Assembly: GCF_005404815.1 (NCBI RefSeq)
Contig: NZ_BJDF01000011.1
Coordinates: forward strand, 48,175 to 112,174
DNA: 64,000 nt
Direction of reading: 5' to 3'
Source: Companilactobacillus huachuanensis
GTDB lineage: Bacteria > Bacillota > Bacilli > Lactobacillales > Lactobacillaceae
The notes beneath the pieces are model-generated. The model was not told where the DNA came from. It made no database searches and saw nothing but the letters and a program-made list of their open reading frames with translations. Numbering within the stretch: position 1 is the first letter of the stretch; the number at the start of each line of letters is the position of its first letter. The position numbers and the translations under genes were made by a program. Shown here one piece after another: positions 55,723 to 64,000 of this stretch.

Positions 55723-57618
55723 TTGAAAAATAGATTTGTCTTTTTACATTCGATTAACTTCAAAATCGGATTGTCTTTTATTTTAATTTTGATAGTCACA
55801 ATTGAAATCATTGGGGCCTATTTTGTGCGTCAGTTAGAGGATCAAAATGTTGCTAATTTTGAAACTTCCGTGCAAGTGCCTGCCTATACGCTTAATCAAA
55901 TTTCAGAAAATTTAACGGATAATGATCAACATACCCGAGAAAATATTGGCAATGCCATTCAAGATTATTCTCGAGTCAGCACTGATATCACCGATGTCCA
56001 AGTAGTCGACCGCAGCGGTATTATTGTGGGGGCTAAGGATTCAGATGGTGACAATATCGTTGGAACGCAGACTTTGAAAGATAATATCAAACAAAGTATC
56101 CGTAATGACAAGAAAATTACGCAAATTTACTATGAGAAGCAAAATGGTAGTTCTTACGAATCGATTGTTCCAGTGACTTCACCGGATAATAGTACTGTTG
56201 TTGGAGCAATTTATGTTCGTGCCAGTATGGAATCAGTTTATACCGGAATCAATAGTATTATCTTGATTTTTCTAACAGCATCCCTAGTGGCCGGATTATT
56301 AGGTGCCATAATTGCAATTTTCATTGCGCGGGCCATTACACGACCAATTGATGAAATGAAACAGCAAGCTGTCCGTATGGCTGAAGGAGATTATTCCGGA
56401 CAGGTTCGAGTTTATTCTCCTGATGAGTTAGGTCAACTGGCAATGGCTGTTAATGATTTGTCGGTTAAAGTTGAAGAGGCCACCGAAAACTCGGAGTCTG
56501 AGCGACGAAGGCTGGACAGTGTTTTGACCCAAATGTCAGATGGTGTTATTGCCACGAATCGTTTGGGAAATATTACCGTTATCAACGAAATGGCACAAGA
56601 GTTCTTGGAAAAAGACGAGGACGAAGCTATTGGGCAACCTTTAGTGGAAGTTCTTGGAATCAAGGATCGGACTAGTTTTGATGATTTGTTGGAAAATCCT
56701 GATCCAATGGTGATTGAAACTAATGATAATAATGAAGATTACGATGAAACTGATGATAATTCGTTGATTTTAAACGCTGATTTTTCATTGATTCAAAGAA
56801 ATAGTGGCTTTATCAGTGGTATGGTTTGTGTTCTTCATGATGTCACTGAACAGCAAAAAATTGATAGTGAACGTCGTCAGTTTGTTTCCAACGTTTCGCA
56901 TGAATTGAGAACACCTTTGACAAGTATTAGTAGTTATATCGATGCTTTAAATAATGGTGCTTGGAAAGATCAAGAGTTGGCTCCACAATTCTTAGGTGTT
57001 ACTGCCGAGGAAACTGACCGAATGATCCGAATGATCAAGGATCTGTTGAGTTTGTCACGAATGGACCAAGGTCGTTCGAAACTTGATAGAGAGTTAGTTA
57101 ACTTCAATGAATTCTTCTCTTATATCTTGGATCGTTTTGATATGATGTTGAAAAAGGAAAAAGCTGATGCTAAAGAGGATGATACGAAAATTGTTAAAAA
57201 TTACCGTATCAAGCGTATTTTCACCAGCAAGGATCTTTGGGTCGAAATTGATACAGATAAAATGACGCAAGTGGTCGATAATATTATGAATAATGCTATC
57301 AAATATTCTCCCGACGGTGGTGTCATAACTTGTCGTTTGTTGGAAACTAACAAGCATATTATTGTTAGCATTTCCGATGAAGGCTTGGGTATCCCTAGAA
57401 AGGATATTAAGAAAGTCTTTGAACGTTTCTATCGTGTTGATAAAGCACGTTCGAGAAAACAAGGTGGTACTGGACTAGGTCTATCCATTTCGAAAGAAAT
57501 TGTTGAACAACACAAGGGTAGAATCTGGGTCAACAGTGCTGAAGGTAAGGGCTCAACATTCTACATTTCCTTACCATTTGATCCTAACGAAACTGGAGGA
57601 GAATGGGATGAAGTTTAG
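55723..57618 (+). CDS. walK: Cell-wall sensor histidine kinase WalK
   Basis: 631 aa. Domains: transmembrane helix (residues about 13-33), extracellular PAS-like loop (about 34-180), second helix (about 183-205), HAMP (about 206-258), cytosolic PAS (about 265-375), dimerisation His in FVSNVSHELRTPLTSISSY (near residue 393), ATPase with NAIKYSPDGG, DEGLGIPRKD and GGTGLGLSISKEIV. It starts with TTG at 55723 after AGGTGGAAAT. Copy 22 lies just upstream, so it must use its own promoter or readthrough from walR. Confidence 0.96.
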   Translation: MKNRFVFLHSINFKIGLSFILILIVTIEIIGAYFVRQLEDQNVANFETSVQVPAYTLNQISENLTDNDQHTRENIGNAIQDYSRVSTDITDVQVVDRSGIIVGAKDSDGDNIVGTQTLKDNIKQSIRNDKKITQIYYEKQNGSSYESIVPVTSPDNSTVVGAIYVRASMESVYTGINSIILIFLTASLVAGLLGAIIAIFIARAITRPIDEMKQQAVRMAEGDYSGQVRVYSPDELGQLAMAVNDLSVKVEEATENSESERRRLDSVLTQMSDGVIATNRLGNITVINEMAQEFLEKDEDEAIGQPLVEVLGIKDRTSFDDLLENPDPMVIETNDNNEDYDETDDNSLILNADFSLIQRNSGFISGMVCVLHDVTEQQKIDSERRQFVSNVSHELRTPLTSISSYIDALNNGAWKDQELAPQFLGVTAEETDRMIRMIKDLLSLSRMDQGRSKLDRELVNFNEFFSYILDRFDMMLKKEKADAKEDDTKIVKNYRIKRIFTSKDLWVEIDTDKMTQVVDNIMNNAIKYSPDGGVITCRLLETNKHIIVSISDEGLGIPRKDIKKVFERFYRVDKARSRKQGGTGLGLSISKEIVEQHKGRIWVNSAEGKGSTFYISLPFDPNETGGEWDEV

Positions 57619-58921
57619 TCGATTGATCGTCCAAATATTTTTGACTGTAGCCGTGATCACTAGTATTGTCCTATCCTTTTTCATCTGGACAAATACTGCG
57701 CGTTATCAACGAGGCCGCAATATTGATGTAACATCTGCCGAATCAAATAAGAATGAAATTCCCATGAATCAAGTTATCAGTCCCACGTCGGTAATTTGGC
57801 ACGATGAGACCGAGCAACATTTAATTTATAACAGTAATGAAAATATTTCACTGAGTATTCAAAAAGTTATGCAAGATTGGAAAATTAGTGAACCTAAGCA
57901 AGTCTCCAAAAAAGATGGCGCTTATTATCAAAAAATCATTCAGGGCAAGAATATGTTACAAATGGTCTATCCGACTGCCATTTCAATCAATACCTTCGGA
58001 TATTTGCTGAACAATGATAGTTTGAAAAATGATAAATCTAATCAGTTCAATCGAATTTTGGTGAATTTGAAAGATAAGAAAGATCCAAATATTTATTTAG
58101 CTAATGACAGTAATTATGCCGTTTACAAAGCTAAGTTAAAAAATGCTTCATCGGTACCGCTAACCAAATTGGTTAAGAAGGCTAATATTAATCTCCAAGT
58201 TCGTTTGGATATTATGAAGCACGGTGTCTTCACGTCTTACGTCAATCCAATTAAACTGAAAACTTATTCTTATGTCATCAGCGGTAAACAAGATGGCGAG
58301 TATACGACAGCCTTATTTGATTCCAATACGAATGGTTTAGTAACTTCTGAGGATAATGGCGTTTATACGTATAATTACGGTGAATCGAAACGATTGGTTT
58401 CAGATCATAATACTGACGAATTGACGTTTGAAGATTATACTGATACGTCGGTTCCTAAGAATCAGCTGACTTTCTTGCAGCGAGGTTATCAAAAAATCAC
58501 TAATATTCAAAACTCTATCTCTAACTTACGTTTGTACAGTGCGGATTGGGATAATAAAGATTTAGTTTTCCGTGAATATGTCGAAGGTTTCCCAATCTTT
58601 AAGAAGAGTCAATTTGGTTCGATTCGAATTAAATTCAGTCGAAAGGGCAGCACAGAACATTTCTTGAATAAAGTTTTGGAAGTTCCGGTGCCATCTAATC
58701 AAGCAGCGACACGATTGAAATCAACCAATGCTATCTTTAAAGGCTTACAACGAGCTGGCTATTCTCCTAATGATGTTGAAGATATCGAAGTCGGTTATCA
58801 GTGGGAAGCTGAGGCTGATAATGAGAAGGTTGTCGATTTGAAACCTACTTATTACGTGAAAATTGATAGTCATTGGAAGTCATATGACGAGTGGACAAAT
58901 GAAAGTGCGGAGGAAGATTAA
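57608..58921 (+). CDS. walH: WalK accessory regulator WalH (YycH)
   Basis: 437 aa with one N-terminal transmembrane helix (residues about 5-25) and a large extracellular part. YycH proteins work with YycI to modulate WalK at the membrane. ATG 57608 lies 7 bases after GGAGGAGAA and overlaps the walK end by 11 bp. Low sequence conservation is normal for this family; the position between walK and walI makes the call. Confidence 0.92.
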   Translation: MKFSRLIVQIFLTVAVITSIVLSFFIWTNTARYQRGRNIDVTSAESNKNEIPMNQVISPTSVIWHDETEQHLIYNSNENISLSIQKVMQDWKISEPKQVSKKDGAYYQKIIQGKNMLQMVYPTAISINTFGYLLNNDSLKNDKSNQFNRILVNLKDKKDPNIYLANDSNYAVYKAKLKNASSVPLTKLVKKANINLQVRLDIMKHGVFTSYVNPIKLKTYSYVISGKQDGEYTTALFDSNTNGLVTSEDNGVYTYNYGESKRLVSDHNTDELTFEDYTDTSVPKNQLTFLQRGYQKITNIQNSISNLRLYSADWDNKDLVFREYVEGFPIFKKSQFGSIRIKFSRKGSTEHFLNKVLEVPVPSNQAATRLKSTNAIFKGLQRAGYSPNDVEDIEVGYQWEAEADNEKVVDLKPTYYVKIDSHWKSYDEWTNESAEED

Positions 58922-59734
58922 ATGGATTTTAGAAGAATTGAAGTTATATTCCTAATAGTTTTTTTCTCACTAGATATTTTCCTGTTCTTGTCATTTCGTA
59001 ACAGTCAACAGTTGGTTAGTAGCACTAGTAATAACACATCAACCGTAGCTGAAATGCACAAACGTAATATTAGTTTTGGCAGTTTGGATACCAAGAGTGG
59101 CTATGCTTATTACTTGGGCTCACAACCTGATGAATCATTGGCTCAAAATCTTCAAAAGTTAAATAATCAAAAAATTAACTATGAAGAAGTTAATCACATG
59201 ATATCAAGTACTTTGAATGATCCAATTACAGTTACAAATGCTGATAGAAAAGATGTTATGAACAGATTTGTTCAAAAAGACAGCAATATTTTATTCGGTA
59301 AACAATATAAATATGCACCTCAGCTTTCAACTAATTCTCAGATTGTTTATGTCAGAACTGGTTCGTTAGGTGAAGTCTATGATAAAACAGCACAGCTAGT
59401 TTTTTCCGTTTCTGATGGAGAAGTGGTAGGTTATACTCAGACTTATGTAGATTCAATGATAATCCTGCATGAAAAACAAGCAATTAAGAGTGAAAAAGAT
59501 GTCATTACTAATTTGTATGCTAATTCTGAAATTCCTAACAACTCTAAAATTTCTTACGCTAATTTAGCTTATACGAAATTATTGGAAGCGAAGAATAGTA
59601 CGATTTACATTCCAGTTTGGTTCGTGACAATTAAGAATAAAGATAGTAAAGTTTCAGCAACGAAAAAAGTTAATGCCTTTACGGGCAATATTATAAAGAG
59701 TTCAACAAACGGAGATAATTATAGTGCCCAATGA
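58922..59734 (+). CDS. walI: WalK accessory regulator WalI (YycI)
   Basis: 270 aa with an N-terminal transmembrane helix (VIFLIVFFSLDIFLFLSF) and a YycI/YycH-fold extracellular domain. It begins at the base after the walH stop codon and overlaps walJ by 11 bp. Confidence 0.92.
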   Translation: MDFRRIEVIFLIVFFSLDIFLFLSFRNSQQLVSSTSNNTSTVAEMHKRNISFGSLDTKSGYAYYLGSQPDESLAQNLQKLNNQKINYEEVNHMISSTLNDPITVTNADRKDVMNRFVQKDSNILFGKQYKYAPQLSTNSQIVYVRTGSLGEVYDKTAQLVFSVSDGEVVGYTQTYVDSMIILHEKQAIKSEKDVITNLYANSEIPNNSKISYANLAYTKLLEAKNSTIYIPVWFVTIKNKDSKVSATKKVNAFTGNIIKSSTNGDNYSAQ

Positions 59735-60530
59735 TGATAGTTTAAAAATCAGTGTCTTAGCCAGTAGCAGTTCTGGTAATGCCACTTATATCGAAACGCC
59801 TAAGCACCGGGTCTTAGTAGATGCCGGATTGTCTGGTATCAAAATTAAGAGAGCCATGGATAGTATCGGAAAAGATATTACTAAGGTTGATTCGCTCTTT
59901 GTAACACATGAACATACGGATCATATTCAAGGTGTCGGAGTTTTAGCTAGACGGTATGGTTTAAGTGTTTATGCTAATGAGAAAACTTGGGCTGCAATGT
60001 TGCCAAAAATTGGAAAGGTTTCTGAGGACCAAATCAATATTTTTAATCACAATAAAGTTATGTCTTTAGATGATTTGGATGTTGAAAGTTTTGCCGTTTC
60101 TCACGATGCGGCTGACCCTCAATTCTACAAGTTTTATCACAACGGCAAGGAGTTCGTTATCTTAACAGATACAGGTTACGTGTCTGACCGAATTCAAAAG
60201 ACAATCGAAAATGCGGATGGCTATTTGATGGAATGCAATCACGATGTTGAAATGCTTCGTGATGGTATCTATCCTTGGCCTCTGAAGCAACGAATCCTCA
60301 GTGAAAAAGGACATCTTTCGAATGAAGATGGAGCTCGCACGTTGATGGACGTTATCGGTAATAATACTAAACAGATTTTCTTGGGACATTTGAGTCACGA
60401 AAATAACACCAAGGCGGCTGCCAGACAAGAGGTTACTCAAGTATTGGAGGACCACGATTTTGGTGTGGGTCACGATTTCAAAATCAATGATACTGACCCT
60501 GCAGTGGCAGATGCGTTGATTGCTCTTTAA
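59724..60530 (+). CDS. walJ: Metallo-beta-lactamase fold exonuclease WalJ (YycJ/VicX)
   Basis: 268 aa. MBL-fold metal motif THEHTDHIQG near residue 58 and further ligands in VSHDA, LTDTGY and FLGHLSHEN. Homologues are 5'-3' exonucleases linked to mismatch repair and are fixed members of the wal operon. Starts with GTG at 59724 behind GGAGA, overlapping walI. Confidence 0.94.
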   Translation: MPNDDSLKISVLASSSSGNATYIETPKHRVLVDAGLSGIKIKRAMDSIGKDITKVDSLFVTHEHTDHIQGVGVLARRYGLSVYANEKTWAAMLPKIGKVSEDQINIFNHNKVMSLDDLDVESFAVSHDAADPQFYKFYHNGKEFVILTDTGYVSDRIQKTIENADGYLMECNHDVEMLRDGIYPWPLKQRILSEKGHLSNEDGARTLMDVIGNNTKQIFLGHLSHENNTKAAARQEVTQVLEDHDFGVGHDFKINDTDPAVADALIAL

Positions 60531-60620
60531 AAAGTAAACAATTTAATCATAAGTCGTTCATAATTTTTTCATATTTTAACGGTATATTATAGTTAGTAAA
60601 ACTTGTAGTGCTAGTTAAAT

Positions 60621-60656
60621 ATACCGGCTTCAGATCTGATAGTATTTACCTGCTGG
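60621..60656 (+). repeat. SCR remnant 23 (left end only)
   Basis: ATACCGGCTTCAGATCTGAT then AGTATTTACCTGCTGG match the first 36 bases of an SCR core; the rest is lost. TTAACTAGCAC lies just to its left on the minus strand. Confidence 0.65.
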
Positions 60657-60733
60657 TATGGATATATTCTTACGAGCTTAGTTACTTAGGGAAATTTAAA
60701 ATATTTAACTAAAGGTTGAAAGTTTGATGCATT

Positions 60734-60916
60734 ATGCCGTTTCCAGAGCTGAGAGTATTCAATTGCTGCGCGGAACGGCCCGAGCCTGGGAAGCGAACTC
60801 GTTCCTCGGTTGAAGCCTCGCAAAAACCGCGAATTTTTAACACGTCCGGTGGTGTAATTGCTGAAGCAATAACGCCACTTTCGCTGCAAATGAATACTCT
60901 CAGCTCTTCCAACTAG
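60734..60916 (+). repeat. SCR repeat copy 24
   Basis: Core with left terminal repeat CTAAAGGTTGAAAG at 60709. Outer stem AGAGCTGAGAGTATTCA / TGAATACTCTCAGCTCT, hairpin 1 ATTGC-TGAA-GCAAT. Hairpin 3 (GGCCCGAG / CTCGTTCC) pairs poorly, as in copy 15. Lies between walJ and htrA. Confidence 0.93.
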
Positions 60917-61030
60917 TTTATTTTTTTAATAGCCGGAACAATAAAATGAAGAATTCTGAGTATTTAAAATAGGTTATTAACTAGCACTATTTGTTAGTAA
61001 ATTATTAAATGTGTGGGGAAGTGAAAATGT

Positions 61031-62404
61031 ATGAATAATGACAATAAAGACAAATCTGAATCAAGAGTAGAAGAAAAGAAACGTGGTTCCACTAAGAATT
61101 CTGGTAATAATTCTTTGCTTAAGACGGGAATTGTAGCATTTATCTCCGCCGCTTTAGGTGTAGTAATTGCTTTTGCAGGATTCACATATTTCGGTAATAA
61201 CTCTTCCGATACAGCTAGTGTCGGCAATACGGCCGGAACGACGCAAGTTAGCAATACGAAGGTAAATACATCCAGTTCCATGTCTGGGGCATACAAGAAG
61301 GTTAACGGTGCCGTCGTTTCCGTTATCAACTTGCAGAAACAAAAGGAACAGAGCTCCAGTGATGGCAGTATTTCATCCATTTTTGGTGACTTGTTTGGAG
61401 ATAGTGGCTCGTCGTCGGATAGTTCATCATCAGGTAGTACACAAACACAGGCTGATGAGAGTGGCGACAGCAGTAATTCTAATTCCAGTTCTTCTAGCAA
61501 CAGTAACTTGCAAGAGTACAGTGAAGGTTCTGGTGTGATTTACGCTAAACAAAATGGTAAAGGTTATATCGTAACGAATAACCATGTTGTTTCGGGATCT
61601 GATTCACTCGAAATTATTTTGGAAGATGGTACTAAAGTATCTGCTAAATTAGTTGGTACTGATACAGCAACTGACTTGGCTGTCTTAGAGATTCCAGGTA
61701 GTAAAGTACCTGCTACAGCGTCATTTGGTAACTCAGACAACGTTTCACCGGGTGATCCGGTAATTGCTATTGGTTCGCCATTAGGTAGTGAATATGCTAC
61801 GACAGTTACTCAAGGTATCATTTCAGCTACTAACAGAACTGTCACAACTCAAGACCAAAATACTGGACAAGCAACCGGACAGGCAACTGTTTTACAAACT
61901 GATGCTGCTATTAATCCTGGTAACTCAGGTGGTCCGTTAGTTAATGCCGCAGGTCAAATTGTTGGTATCAACTCAATGAAATTGGCTTCAAGTACAGATG
62001 GCTCTTCAGTTGAAGGGATGGGCTTTGCTATTCCAAGTAATGAAGTAGTCAAGATTATCAATCAATTAGTTGCTAATGGTAAAGTTGAACGGCCATCACT
62101 TGGTATCAAAGTCTTAGACCTTGATCAAATTACTGATGACTCACAATCAAGCTTGAAATTGCCAAGTAGCGTAACGAAAGGTGTTGTAGTCTACAGTACG
62201 ACCTCAGGATCAGTTGCTAAGGCCGCTGGTATGAAGAAGTACGACGTTATCGTGAAATTGGGTAACAAGACCGTAACGTCTGTTGCAGACTTGCATACAG
62301 CCTTATATTCACATTCAGTTGGTGATACAGTAAATGTTGAATATTACAGAAATGGTAAATTGAGTACTGCTAAAGTACACTTAACCAAACAGACAACCGA
62401 ATAA
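61031..62404 (+). CDS. htrA: Membrane-anchored serine protease HtrA/DegP-like
   Basis: 457 aa: cytosolic basic N-terminus, one transmembrane helix (residues about 34-56), a Ser/Gly/Asp-rich linker (about 90-165), a trypsin-like domain with the triad His in TNNHVVSG, Asp in TATDLAVL and Ser in NPGNSGGPL, and one C-terminal PDZ domain (about 355-450). It degrades misfolded proteins at the cell surface. Its place after walJ and before rlmH is conserved in Lactobacillaceae. The long low-complexity linker is unusual only in its Ser content. Confidence 0.95.
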   Translation: MNNDNKDKSESRVEEKKRGSTKNSGNNSLLKTGIVAFISAALGVVIAFAGFTYFGNNSSDTASVGNTAGTTQVSNTKVNTSSSMSGAYKKVNGAVVSVINLQKQKEQSSSDGSISSIFGDLFGDSGSSSDSSSSGSTQTQADESGDSSNSNSSSSSNSNLQEYSEGSGVIYAKQNGKGYIVTNNHVVSGSDSLEIILEDGTKVSAKLVGTDTATDLAVLEIPGSKVPATASFGNSDNVSPGDPVIAIGSPLGSEYATTVTQGIISATNRTVTTQDQNTGQATGQATVLQTDAAINPGNSGGPLVNAAGQIVGINSMKLASSTDGSSVEGMGFAIPSNEVVKIINQLVANGKVERPSLGIKVLDLDQITDDSQSSLKLPSSVTKGVVVYSTTSGSVAKAAGMKKYDVIVKLGNKTVTSVADLHTALYSHSVGDTVNVEYYRNGKLSTAKVHLTKQTTE

Positions 62405-62411
62405 ACACGAA

Positions 62412-62454
62412 TAAAAGCGTAAAACCAAGTAATAGTGGTTTCACGCTTTTTTTT
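62412..62454 (+). terminator. Terminator after htrA
   Basis: AAAAGCGTAAAACCA and TGGTTTCACGCTTTTTTTT form the stem and T-run 8 bp after the stop codon. Confidence 0.9.
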
Positions 62455-62514
62455 GAACAATTATGTACAAAATGGATATTTATTTCGACTTTTCAGAAAA
62501 CTAATAAACAATAG

Positions 62515-62611
62515 TTTTCCACAGATGTTAATAACCTGTGTATAAGTGGCAAAAATTTAGAAAAACCGTTGTAGAAAAGTTATCCACAGAATTACCCACA
62601 GCTGTTGATAA
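62515..62611. other. Cluster of DnaA-box-like sites
   Basis: Five 9-mers in 97 bp: TTTTCCACA (62515-62523), TGTGTATAA (62537-62545, reverse), TTATCCACA (62580-62588, perfect), TTACCCACA (62592-62600) and TGTTGATAA (62603-62611, reverse). Consensus TTATNCACA; one matches perfectly, the reverse TTATACACA matches too, three have one mismatch. It may be an auxiliary DnaA-binding region or part of an origin area; no AT-rich unwinding repeats were identified with confidence. Confidence 0.65.
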
Positions 62612-62798
62612 CTTTTAATGGTCGGATTCATCAATGAGAGTAATGCTTATTAAATTAGGGATGATAAGTGTTACACAAAAACAAACAAACTTTTATTTCT
62701 CTGTGCAAAAATAAATCCTCATGATAATTCGTATTTTTAAAATTAATTTGGCAATTAAACGATAGTTTCGTATGATAAATAACGAGGAGATTTCTACT

Positions 62799-63278
62799 AT
62801 GAATATTAAAATTGTTACCGTTGGAAAGCTAAAAGAAAAGTACTTCAAGGCCGGTATAGCTGAATATGCCAAGCGATTGGGTGCTTTTTGTAAGTTTCAG
62901 ATTGTTGAGTGTCCGGATGAAAAAGCTCCTGAAAGTTTAAGTGAGGCACAGGATATCAAAGTTAAACAAATTGAAGGAGAACGAATATTAGGTAAAATCA
63001 AAGATAAGGAATATGTGATTTTACTCGATTTGCGCGGCAAAGAACTCACATCTGAGGAAATGGCCAAAAAAATCGACGACTTATCCACATATGGGACTTC
63101 GGATATTACTTTTGTAATTGGTGGATCATTAGGCGTTAGTCCAGAAGTTACCAAGCGGGCTGATTACAGCATATGTTTTGGAAAATTCACTTTGCCACAT
63201 CAGTTGATGCGGTTAGTTTTGACTGAGCAAATTTATCGTTCGTTCATGATTATTAATCATCGGACATATCATAAATAG
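62799..63278 (+). CDS. rlmH: 23S rRNA (pseudouridine1915-N3) methyltransferase RlmH
   Basis: 159-aa SPOUT methyltransferase. N-terminus [18 protein letters not shown]-binding trefoil knot in [13 protein letters not shown] and [28 protein letters not shown] tail ending with NHRTYHK. It methylates helix 69 of 23S rRNA. ATG 62799 follows CGAGGAGATTTC; the longer frame is unsupported. SCR copy 25 begins 14 bp after its stop. Confidence 0.96.
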   Translation: MNIKIVTVGKLKEKYFKAGIAEYAKRLGAFCKFQIVECPDEKAPESLSEAQDIKVKQIEGERILGKIKDKEYVILLDLRGKELTSEEMAKKIDDLSTYGTSDITFVIGGSLGVSPEVTKRADYSICFGKFTLPHQLMRLVLTEQIYRSFMIINHRTYHK

Positions 63279-63291
63279 GGATTTTGGTTGG

Positions 63292-63475
63292 TGGCCGCTG
63301 GAGACCGGCAGTAATGTAGTCTGTAGTGGGACCGGCTCGAGCCGAAGAGCGGTCTCGACCCTCGATTTTGAGCTTTGCAAAGTTCGCAAATCTCAAAATA
63401 CGTCCTGTGGGGTAAGAGCTGAAGCTCTAACGCCACCTCCACCACGTACTACATTACTGCCGGTCTCCAGCTAGT
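63292..63475 (+). repeat. SCR repeat copy 25 (divergent lineage)
   Basis: Outer stem GCTGGAGACCGGCAGTAATG with CATTACTGCCGGTCTCCAGC, a perfect 20-bp pairing. Hairpin 1 AGAGCT / AGCTCT, hairpin 2 TTTTGAGCTTTGC / GCAAATCTCAAAA, hairpin 3 GGCTCGAG / CTCGACCC. Confidence 0.93.
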
Positions 63476-63532
63476 TTGTTGGGTATAGATGATTATCTTG
63501 GTTTTTTATTTTTTTGTTTAAGAAACAAATGT

Positions 63533-63763
63533 CTAAAGGTTGAAAGTTTAGGTAAGTATGCCGGATGCCGTTTCCAGATCTGAGAGTATTCAATTGCTGA
63601 AGCAATAACGCTACTTTCGCTGCAAATGAATACTCTCAGCTCTTCCAACTAGTTTATTTTTAATAGCGGAACAGTAAAATGAAGACTTCCGCTTATTTAA
63701 ATAAAATAACTTTAGGCTTGTAACAACAATGGCTATATTAATTTTTCGTTTTTCAACTTTTAG
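63533..63763 (+). mobile_element. SCR copy 26, internally deleted unit with 8-bp target duplication
   Basis: Ends CTAAAGGTTGAAAG and CAACTTTTAG, flanked by ACAAATGT on both sides (63525-63532 and 63764-63771). The core 63565-63653 lost hairpins 2 and 3 between two AATTGCTG repeats, leaving the outer stem and half of hairpin 1. Confidence 0.9.
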
Positions 63764-63828
63764 ACAAATGTTAATAAGTGATCATAATTCTGATATGATG
63801 AAAAGTTTCAGCTTTTCTAAAGTTAAGA

Positions 63829-63889
63829 TAAAAAAGAAGATATTTTCTACTTGAAATATTCAAGTCGCGAAATATCTTCTTTTTTTTAT
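63829..63889. terminator. Long hairpin with T-run near the window end
   Basis: AAAAAAGAAGATATTT and AAATATCTTCTTTTTTTT form the stem, with inner arms CTTGAA / TTCAAG. The gene it terminates is not visible on either side; nothing else is recognised from 63890 to 64000. Confidence 0.75.
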
Positions 63890-64000
63890 AAATAATTGAC
63901 ACGCAAATTGCAAGAACAAGTTAGCCACTTTTTAAAATACTGATTCCAAGGGATTTTCAGTTACTGGAGTTAGGCAGATTGTGTTTATTTCATTACATTG

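Noticed and set aside
61308..61538. Open frames on both strands over the htrA linker region
   Set aside because: They result from the Ser-rich low-complexity linker of htrA read in other frames.

Overview
The window reads as chromosome from a low-GC Gram-positive of the family Lactobacillaceae. The evidence is its AT-rich codon use, PTS-dominated sugar uptake, CcpA-type cre sites, an S-layer-associated (SLAP-like) surface protein, and the conserved walRKHIJ-htrA-rlmH block. The gene content and SLAP-like protein fit Companilactobacillus best, but that is inference. The walRKHIJ-htrA-rlmH block normally lies fairly near oriC, and a cluster of DnaA-box-like sites sits between htrA and rlmH.

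Layout. 1-6.2 kb: the tail of a putative trans-2-enoyl reductase, a YdiF-type CoA-transferase, a LysR regulator, an alpha/beta hydrolase and a FabK-like flavoenzyme with a long leader. 6.2-10.6 kb: glycerol use (glpK, glpO) and an ApbE flavin transferase. 11.4-16.6 kb: a MurNAc recycling operon (secreted esterase, murP, mupG, murQ, murR). 17.9-20.5 kb: an ABC exporter with a LytTR regulator and a DUF3021 membrane protein. 20.8-28.4 kb: a GntR-controlled operon with a lone PTS EIIC, a second MupG-like protein, an amidohydrolase, DgaE, DgaF and a KDG-type kinase, probably for an amino-sugar acid. 29-33.9 kb: an OYE reductase, HxlR, a membrane GDPD and an ASCH protein. 34.6-41 kb: a mannoside PTS operon with a GH38 alpha-mannosidase, whose EIIC carries an in-frame stop. 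41.7-44.7 kb: a pentapeptide protein and a copper locus with a broken cupredoxin gene and copA. 44.8-53.8 kb: GtrA, an APC permease next to mmuM, an Na+/H+ antiporter, the SLAP-like protein, a quinone reductase with MarR, and 5-FTHF cyclo-ligase with an apparent ATC start. 54-63.3 kb: tRNA-Lys, walRKHIJ, htrA and rlmH.

The most striking feature is not a gene. About 23 copies, plus three remnants, of a roughly 185-bp cruciform-folding repeat (called SCR here) fill most of the longer intergenic gaps, about one per 3 kb. Each copy has an outer stem of about 16-21 bp enclosing three hairpins. Arm sequences differ between copies, but base pairing is mostly kept by compensating changes. Several copies lie inside a 329-bp unit with terminal inverted repeats (CTAAAGGTTGAAAG) and 7-8 bp target-site duplications, as in a MITE. 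Six times they occur as facing inverted pairs. They often sit directly at stop codons, and one pair separates walR from walK. I do not recognise this family. A second, smaller repeat is an 18-bp-stem hairpin (GAGTTGTATCACACTTAA arm) with a T-run, in five copies. Two of these, with extra flanking homology, bracket the mannoside operon as direct repeats.
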